Origin: Candidatus Heimdallarchaeota archaeon
Lineage (GTDB): Archaea; Asgardarchaeota; Heimdallarchaeia; Heimdallarchaeales; Heimdallarchaeaceae
DNA: 9,812 bases
Direction: 5' to 3'
Assembly (NCBI GenBank): GCA_030628305.1
Contig: DAOVRE010000037.1
Span: 1-9,812 of the forward strand
Under the pieces are notes generated by a model, which had not been told where the DNA came from, searched no databases, and saw only the letters and a program-made list of their open reading frames with translations. Positions 5,632 to 9,812 of this stretch are shown in pieces (position 1 is the stretch's first letter; every line of letters begins with the position of its first letter). The position numbers were made by a program, and so were the translations under genes.

Positions 5632-6843
5632 TTAGATGACTTTCATACTTTTTCCAACTTTCTCAATTGTACTTAGAATCTTTTCCATGTCCTCTTCTGT
5701 ATGAGTTGCCATTACACAACAGCGTAATCTCCCACTTTCTCTGGGAACTGCAGGATAAACAATTGGAGGAACTAATACCCCTTCTTTTTTCATTTTTTTA
5801 GCAAATCTGAAGGTCTTAATATCATCTCCTATAATTACTGGAACTATTGGTGTATCTTTACTTTTGAGAGTATTATAACCCATTTCTTTGACTCGAGTGA
5901 TGAATGTAGAAATATTTTTCTGTAAAGCTTGAACGCGATCTTTTTCAGTTTCTATTATATCTAGAGCTTTTAATGCAACTGCAGCCATAACTGGAGGTAG
6001 TGCAGCGCTAAAAATGAAAGCATTAGACGTGTATCTGAGATAGGTTATCATCTTTTTATTTCCAGCAACATATCCTCCAACTGACGGAATAGCTTTACTT
6101 AGAGTACCCATCATGATATCAATAGAACCGGGTTTCATGTCATAGTAATCCTCTACTCCTTTACCATTTGGTCCTATTGCTCCCAACCCATGCGCATCAT
6201 CAACCATGGTGAAAGAGTCATGTTTTTTAGCTATCTCAACTATTTCTGGCATGGGAGCAATATCTCCATCCATGCTAAAAACGCCATCAACTATTACTAA
6301 AACCCGTTCGTAGTTCTTTCTGTGTTCTTCTAGAACCCTATCTAAATCTGTTAAATCGTTGTGATTAAAACGTTTCCAATCTGCTTTGGAAAGAATGCAC
6401 CCATCATAAATGCTTTGGTGATCATATTTGTCTATAATGACAAGATCATTTTTTCCAAGTAAAGTTGAAATGAGTGTCATATTAGTAACGTAACCACTAC
6501 TATAAACTATCGAATCTTCTGTTTGTTTGAACTCAGCAATTCTATTTTCTAATCTTTTGTGTAAATTAGTAGTGCCTGTTAATAGCCTAACTCCACCTGC
6601 TCCACTTCCATATTTATCAAGTGTTTCATGAGCCACCTTGATTATTTCCGGGTGATTTATGAGACCAAGATAGCTGTAAGAACCAAGCATAATGAATTCT
6701 TCTCCCCCAACAGTTACAGTTCTTCCAGTTGACCCTTCAATTGGAAGCATATACGTGTTCAAATTAAATCTTTCTAAATTTTTCTCTCTAGCAAGTAAAG
6801 CTTTGATTCTTTTGTTGTCGATAATTTCTGTAATCTCTGTCAC
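5632..6843 (-). CDS. Alpha-oxoamine synthase family PLP enzyme (KBL/AONS/SPT-like)
   Basis: PLP-dependent enzyme of 403 aa that condenses an amino acid with an acyl-CoA and releases CO2. Seen: GSYSYLGL at 54-61, GSGAGGVRLLTGTTNLHKRLE at 79-99, the ring-stacking His142 in DKYDHQSIYDG, VDDAHGLGAIG at 214-224 (Asp215 for the pyridine nitrogen, His218), the Schiff-base Lys250 in GTLSKAIPSVGGYVAG, and the carboxylate-binding arginine region GRLRCCVMATHT at 371-382. Full length, no defect seen. Family members include glycine C-acetyltransferase (KBL), 8-amino-7-oxononanoate synthase, serine palmitoyltransferase and ALA synthase. FNHND at 159-163 and the N-terminal GRTVTVGGEEFIMLGSYSYLGL lean toward the SPT/ALAS side, and no biotin or threonine-degradation neighbours are seen. 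The GTG start is supported by a box A 22 nt upstream. The substrate is undetermined. Confidence 0.92.
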   Translation of the reverse strand: MTEITEIIDNKRIKALLAREKNLERFNLNTYMLPIEGSTGRTVTVGGEEFIMLGSYSYLGLINHPEIIKVAHETLDKYGSGAGGVRLLTGTTNLHKRLENRIAEFKQTEDSIVYSSGYVTNMTLISTLLGKNDLVIIDKYDHQSIYDGCILSKADWKRFNHNDLTDLDRVLEEHRKNYERVLVIVDGVFSMDGDIAPMPEIVEIAKKHDSFTMVDDAHGLGAIGPNGKGVEDYYDMKPGSIDIMMGTLSKAIPSVGGYVAGNKKMITYLRYTSNAFIFSAALPPVMAAVALKALDIIETEKDRVQALQKNISTFITRVKEMGYNTLKSKDTPIVPVIIGDDIKTFRFAKKMKKEGVLVPPIVYPAVPRESGRLRCCVMATHTEEDMEKILSTIEKVGKSMKVI

Positions 6844-6860
6844 CTCAAATGAAATGTCAA

Positions 6861-6869
6861 TTTATATAA
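6861..6869 (-). promoter_or_regulatory. Box A (TATA) for the alpha-oxoamine synthase gene
   Basis: The minus strand reads TTATATAAA, centred 22 nt upstream of GTG 6843. The mRNA would be leaderless or nearly so. A GAGGTG sequence overlaps the GTG itself and so cannot serve as its ribosome-binding site, which agrees with leaderless initiation. Confidence 0.6.
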
Positions 6870-7044
6870 GTATTATACACTCACCTATTCAAGTAATTAA
6901 TAAAACTTCACATGCAAATTAAATTATTCTAAAAACTTATCTGCTTTCTCAAGATTTAAAAGTAATTGAATATTCACTTTTTTCTTAGAACAGAATTGTG
7001 AGAAACACTACACTCTTCATTCGAACGAAAACTATAAAGATTAG
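6870..7044. other. Intergenic spacer between divergent promoters
   Basis: A stretch of about 175 bp between the alpha-oxoamine synthase promoter (minus strand) and the tRNA promoter (plus strand). I find no open frame, repeat or RNA-like structure. It is AT-rich with scattered T runs (for example 6979-6985). Confidence 0.5.
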
Positions 7045-7051
7045 TTAAATA
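7045..7051 (+). promoter_or_regulatory. Possible box A for tRNA-Arg
   Basis: TTAAATA, 24-30 nt upstream of the tRNA 5' end, is well placed for archaeal transcription starting close to the mature end. A second TATA-like sequence (TATAAAG, 7033-7039) lies further upstream. Confidence 0.45.
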
Positions 7052-7074
7052 AGATTGAAAATGTCCTTAGACAC

Positions 7075-7151
7075 GAGCCAGTAGTTCAGTTGGATAGAAT
7101 GGCTGCCTGCGGAGCAGTTGGTCGGGCGTTCGAATCGCCTCTGGCTCGCCA
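7075..7151 (+). tRNA. tRNA-Arg (anticodon GCG)
   Basis: Complete cloverleaf without intron. The acceptor stem GAGCCAG (7075-7081) pairs fully with CTGGCTC (7141-7147), then discriminator G and an encoded CCA. The D stem is GTTC with GAAT. The anticodon stem GCTGC (7102-7106) pairs with GCAGT (7114-7118), enclosing the loop CTGCGGA with anticodon GCG at 7109-7111. The variable loop has 5 nt. The T stem GGGCG pairs with CGCCT around TTCGAAT. Anticodon GCG decodes CGC and CGU arginine codons; archaea use unmodified GCG here, whereas bacteria use A34-derived inosine. It is the only plus-strand gene in the window and converges on the TPR gene with an 8-bp gap. Confidence 0.97.
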
Positions 7152-7159
7152 TCTTGCTT

Positions 7160-9082
7160 TTAACCCTTTTCCCCTTTGTACCCTTCTCCAAACCATCTGT
7201 TGATAGTATTATCAATTTGTTCTTCTTTTTTTATCTCAATATCCCCATGAAATTGCCGTGGTAAAATTACTCTGTTTAAATCTTTTACTGCTTCATGCAG
7301 AGACCTTCTCTGATGAAAAGTATCTTTTGAAGTAATCACGACAATCCCCGTATCCTTGTCACCAAACTCAGCTAGGATAATAATATCTTCTCCATAGTCT
7401 ATTTTCATAACTTTTCCTGCCTCTTTTGTGAAAACCTCTGTAACAATATCCTGAGCTGCTCTTACCATTCCTCCAAACAATAGAATGTCATCAACAATTT
7501 TCTCTGATTTTGCGTATCTTTTGATAGGAATGCCTGATCTATGTAACACTACTATCTGATTTGGTAAAACAAGTTCTGGTTCTTTAGCAAGAATGGTGCT
7601 ATATCTAATTAAATCAGCTAGCTCTTTTATCGCCTTTTGCATTTCCAAAACAAGAGTTCTTCGTTTTGTTTTCTCTTTCTCTTGACTAATCTTGTTGTTG
7701 TAATCATCTATTTCCTCTATCAAATGAATAAAAATTGTTTCTTTCTGTGTTTCTTCGATGAATAATTTTAATTCTTCAATGAACTTACTTGCTTCAATCA
7801 AATTATATTCTTCTGGTTGGGAAATGTAATCATAGAGAATAATTTGTAGTGATACAATTAGAATTTTGGCACCAAGATGATCCAGACTTTTCTCTCCAGA
7901 TAGTTTGAGAGCTGCTCTAAGATAACTTTTCGCTTTTGAAAGGTTTAGATGTTGAATTTCTTTCTTTCCGTAGAGAAACATCAACGTAGGATTTTGAGCA
8001 ACTTCATTTTCTGTTCTCCTACTCAATATTTCTGCCATGATTTCGTTGAACCCATTCCATTCTTTCTGTTCAATAAGTAGTTCTGCTAAAGCAAAGTCTA
8101 CTTGTTCATCAGTTGAATCAATTTCTTTCAAGATTGATTTTGACTTAGAAAACTCTTGAATAGCGGTTTTGAATTGTCTTTTTTGAGCGTAAATTTGACC
8201 TAATGATGAATAGACTATGGCTAGCGATCTCTTATCACCCCACTGCTTATGAAATGAAATTACACTTAATAATCTGCCTAAGGCACTGTCTAGTTTCCCT
8301 TCCATCCTTTCAACATCGGAATAATTTGAAATGACTGCAACCTCTCCTATAAGACTATTAAGATCTCGAAAATTATTACGCGAAATTTTAAAGTGTTCCT
8401 TAGCAATATTCCATTTTCCAAGATACTTGTGGTATATCCCTAATAACATGTGAATATATGCTATATGGATTCTATCAGTGTAACTTTCAGCTTCCTTCAG
8501 CAATCCTTTAGCTTGCTTTATCATCTCTTCGACATTTCTTTCGGTTCTCTGAACCCAAAGTTCACTAAATAATCCTCTGAACTTTGCATCCAAGAAAAGA
8601 TTTTTACGTTCATCATCTTTGACTTCATTCAATTGATTAAAAACTTGTTTGAAAAGAACAGAGGCATCTTTTTTGTTACCTTTTCTATCTGAAATTCTTG
8701 CTAAACCAATTTTTCCCTCAATTTTAAGTAATGGATCATCTGAGAAAACTATTTTCGTGAAATACATTTCAGCTTTTGTAAAATTGCCTTTTTTGAATTC
8801 ACTCAAACCTAACCAGAATAGAGTATATTCAGACTCATAATTATCCCATAATTCGTATATTTTATCATACTCTACTAAATGGTAAAGGACTTTCCCCATG
8901 ATGAAAAGAAGAATATTGGATGGATTATCGGTGCTTTCTAAAATCTTTCTCAAGACTTTTTGTTGTATGGTCAAAGAATTGCTTTGGTAAATCGTTTTTT
9001 CTTTGTCATATACTTCATGTTCCTGAGAAGACAGGAAATTAATGAAGTAGTGAATCTCAGGAAAAACTATGTTCTTTTCCAT
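7160..9082 (-). CDS. TPR-repeat protein with C-terminal roadblock/longin-like domain
   Basis: Large cytoplasmic protein, 640 aa from the chosen start. Residues about 50-380 form tandem helical pairs of TPR type, with typical small and aromatic spacing such as GNFTKAEMYFTKIV, LGKWNIAKEHFKISRNNF and LGQIYAQKRQFKTAIQEFSKS. A coiled-coil-prone stretch covers about 440-500. Residues about 510-610 (VVLHRSGIPIKRYA, then GGMVRAAQDIV, then IDYGEDIIILAEFGD) have the pattern of small roadblock/longin-like domains that in archaea often accompany small GTPases. That assignment is by pattern only. The ATG at 9082 is chosen because GGAG lies 7 nt upstream and the ATG follows the deacetylase stop by one base (TGATATG), giving a coupled operon. 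A longer frame opens at ATG 9157 but would overlap the deacetylase by 74 nt. Likely a scaffold or adaptor; no enzymatic motif seen. Confidence 0.8.
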   Translation of the reverse strand: MEKNIVFPEIHYFINFLSSQEHEVYDKEKTIYQSNSLTIQQKVLRKILESTDNPSNILLFIMGKVLYHLVEYDKIYELWDNYESEYTLFWLGLSEFKKGNFTKAEMYFTKIVFSDDPLLKIEGKIGLARISDRKGNKKDASVLFKQVFNQLNEVKDDERKNLFLDAKFRGLFSELWVQRTERNVEEMIKQAKGLLKEAESYTDRIHIAYIHMLLGIYHKYLGKWNIAKEHFKISRNNFRDLNSLIGEVAVISNYSDVERMEGKLDSALGRLLSVISFHKQWGDKRSLAIVYSSLGQIYAQKRQFKTAIQEFSKSKSILKEIDSTDEQVDFALAELLIEQKEWNGFNEIMAEILSRRTENEVAQNPTLMFLYGKKEIQHLNLSKAKSYLRAALKLSGEKSLDHLGAKILIVSLQIILYDYISQPEEYNLIEASKFIEELKLFIEETQKETIFIHLIEEIDDYNNKISQEKEKTKRRTLVLEMQKAIKELADLIRYSTILAKEPELVLPNQIVVLHRSGIPIKRYAKSEKIVDDILLFGGMVRAAQDIVTEVFTKEAGKVMKIDYGEDIIILAEFGDKDTGIVVITSKDTFHQRRSLHEAVKDLNRVILPRQFHGDIEIKKEEQIDNTINRWFGEGYKGEKG

Positions 9083-9083
9083 A

Positions 9084-9734
9084 TCAAAGCTCCGAATGTT
9101 TAATTCTGAAAAATGGACTATTCTTTTTAAGAGGAACCTCAAGATAAGCTTCTGCATAATCGGTTGATGCTTGAGTTCCTCGCATGAGCGTTCTGTATTT
9201 GTGGAATTTAATATAGAATCCTCCTCCTCCTTTGTTTAACTGCGATGAATAACATTTGATAGCATTTTCTTTAACACTATAATATGCAGAAATATCAACA
9301 AGAATATGTGGATTAGGAATAAGGATGGTTGTTTCTGTTACATACAATTTTGAAACTAGATGGGAATTATCATATTGTGTTTCATGTGCAGCCCATTCTA
9401 TCGCTTCCTTAACAACATGATATGTTGCTCTATGGTCGATGTGATAATCTTCTAGTAGATGGGTAACAATAATCTCAGGACGAAATTCAAGAATAAAATC
9501 AATTATGTCTTTTTTTATTTTTGTCTCAAAATCAGCTACACTGTGATAATCCAGTATTTTTGATTCTTGAACTCCCAAAGTTTTTGTAGCAGCTAAATAT
9601 TCCATTTTTCTATCTTCTGTTGATGATAGACAAAGTGTGCTTACTATGTGCTTTGTAGAGGCGTATTTGGCAATGGTGCCACCTGTACTAAGCGATTCAT
9701 CATCAGGATGTGCGAAAATAAATGCTAGCTTCAC
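9084..9734 (-). CDS. PIG-L/LmbE family zinc-dependent N-deacetylase
   Basis: Hydrolase of 216 aa that removes an acetyl group from an N-acetylglucosamine-type sugar. Seen: the family signature AHPDDE at residues 8-13 (His9 and Asp12 as zinc ligands, Asp11 as likely base), and YHIDHRATYHVV at 97-108 with His101 as the third zinc ligand. GTQASTDYAEAYLE at 187-200 matches the conserved end of the family. Length and order are normal, so activity is likely. Family members include the GPI-anchor GlcNAc-PI deacetylase, BshB/MshB in thiol biosynthesis and archaeal diacetylchitobiose deacetylases; the sequence alone does not choose. The GTG start (9734) is supported by a box A 24 nt upstream. It is the first gene of a two-gene operon with the TPR protein. 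Confidence 0.92.
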   Translation of the reverse strand: MKLAFIFAHPDDESLSTGGTIAKYASTKHIVSTLCLSSTEDRKMEYLAATKTLGVQESKILDYHSVADFETKIKKDIIDFILEFRPEIIVTHLLEDYHIDHRATYHVVKEAIEWAAHETQYDNSHLVSKLYVTETTILIPNPHILVDISAYYSVKENAIKCYSSQLNKGGGGFYIKFHKYRTLMRGTQASTDYAEAYLEVPLKKNSPFFRIKHSEL

Positions 9735-9753
9735 ATCTTAAGGATGTAAAAGA

Positions 9754-9761
9754 AATATAAA
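9754..9761 (-). promoter_or_regulatory. Box A (TATA) for the deacetylase-TPR operon
   Basis: The minus strand reads TTTATATT, centred 24 nt upstream of GTG 9734, predicting a leaderless mRNA. It supports the GTG start over the nearby ATG, which is out of frame and immediately followed by TGA. Confidence 0.55.
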
Positions 9762-9772
9762 AATAGTTCCAA

Positions 9773-9784
9773 AGTGCGTGCACT
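9773..9784. repeat. Short GC-rich inverted repeat upstream of the deacetylase promoter
   Basis: AGTGC-GT-GCACT, 5-bp arms with a 2-bp centre, 12 bp upstream of box A in otherwise AT-rich DNA. It could be a regulator site but is short enough to be chance. Confidence 0.2.
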
Positions 9785-9812
9785 ATCTCATCTTTTTAGA
9801 TATTCGGTGGCA

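Noticed and set aside
6692..6922. Plus-strand frame across the alpha-oxoamine synthase start and promoter
   Set aside because: It covers a well-supported start and box A on the other strand and has no sign of coding.
7075..7151. tRNA gene as an attachment site for an integrated element
   Set aside because: No integrase, no repeat of the tRNA 3' end in the window, and both flanks look like ordinary chromosomal genes.
8649..8840. Plus-strand frame inside the TPR gene
   Set aside because: Antisense shadow with no supporting motif.
9083..9157. Start of the TPR protein at ATG 9157
   Set aside because: It would overlap the deacetylase coding end by 74 nt and has no ribosome-binding site, whereas ATG 9082 has GGAG 7 nt upstream and follows the deacetylase stop by one base.

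Overview
The window is archaeal. It carries paired 20S proteasome genes of the archaeal one-alpha/one-beta type, an archaeal tRNA-Arg with anticodon GCG, an RNase P RNA, and TATA-like box A promoters. Several of these boxes lie only about 22-25 nt upstream of start codons, as expected for leaderless mRNAs. The DNA is AT-rich. A TPR protein with a roadblock/longin-like C-terminal domain and a membrane protein with a eukaryote-style (Zc3h12a/Regnase-like) NYN nuclease domain make an Asgard-type archaeon plausible. That assignment is an inference, not something the sequence proves.

Layout, left to right. Every gene except the tRNA is on the minus strand, so transcription runs right to left. 42-1058 is a metallo-beta-lactamase/beta-CASP nuclease. 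1156-1812 and 1813-2481 are the proteasome alpha and beta subunits, abutting stop-to-start as a psmB-psmA operon. 2543-3247 is a winged-helix DNA-binding protein whose promoter is flanked by two identical 10-bp palindromes. 3373-5124 is a locus for an exported, membrane-anchored NYN ribonuclease. Its signal-peptide segment (4954-5124) is separated from the rest (3373-4950) by two consecutive in-frame stop codons. 5240-5568 is the RNase P RNA, in a stretch with no protein gene. 5632-6843 is an alpha-oxoamine synthase. 7075-7151 is tRNA-Arg(GCG) on the plus strand. 7160-9082 (TPR plus roadblock/longin-like protein) and 9084-9734 (PIG-L deacetylase) form a two-gene operon read from the right.

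The left half groups RNA-processing and protein-turnover functions: beta-CASP nuclease, proteasome core, putative membrane NYN RNase and RNase P RNA. This resembles the established tendency of archaeal genomes to place proteasome, exosome and RNase P genes near each other. No regulatory link is proven here.

The best candidate for something undescribed is the membrane NYN RNase locus. It has a sequon-rich extracytoplasmic beta region, one transmembrane helix and a cytoplasmic ribonuclease domain, an IRE1-like layout by analogy only. The tandem TGA-TAA breaks it exactly between the signal peptide and the body of the protein. The break could be a decayed gene, a consensus error, or recoding that sets where the protein goes.
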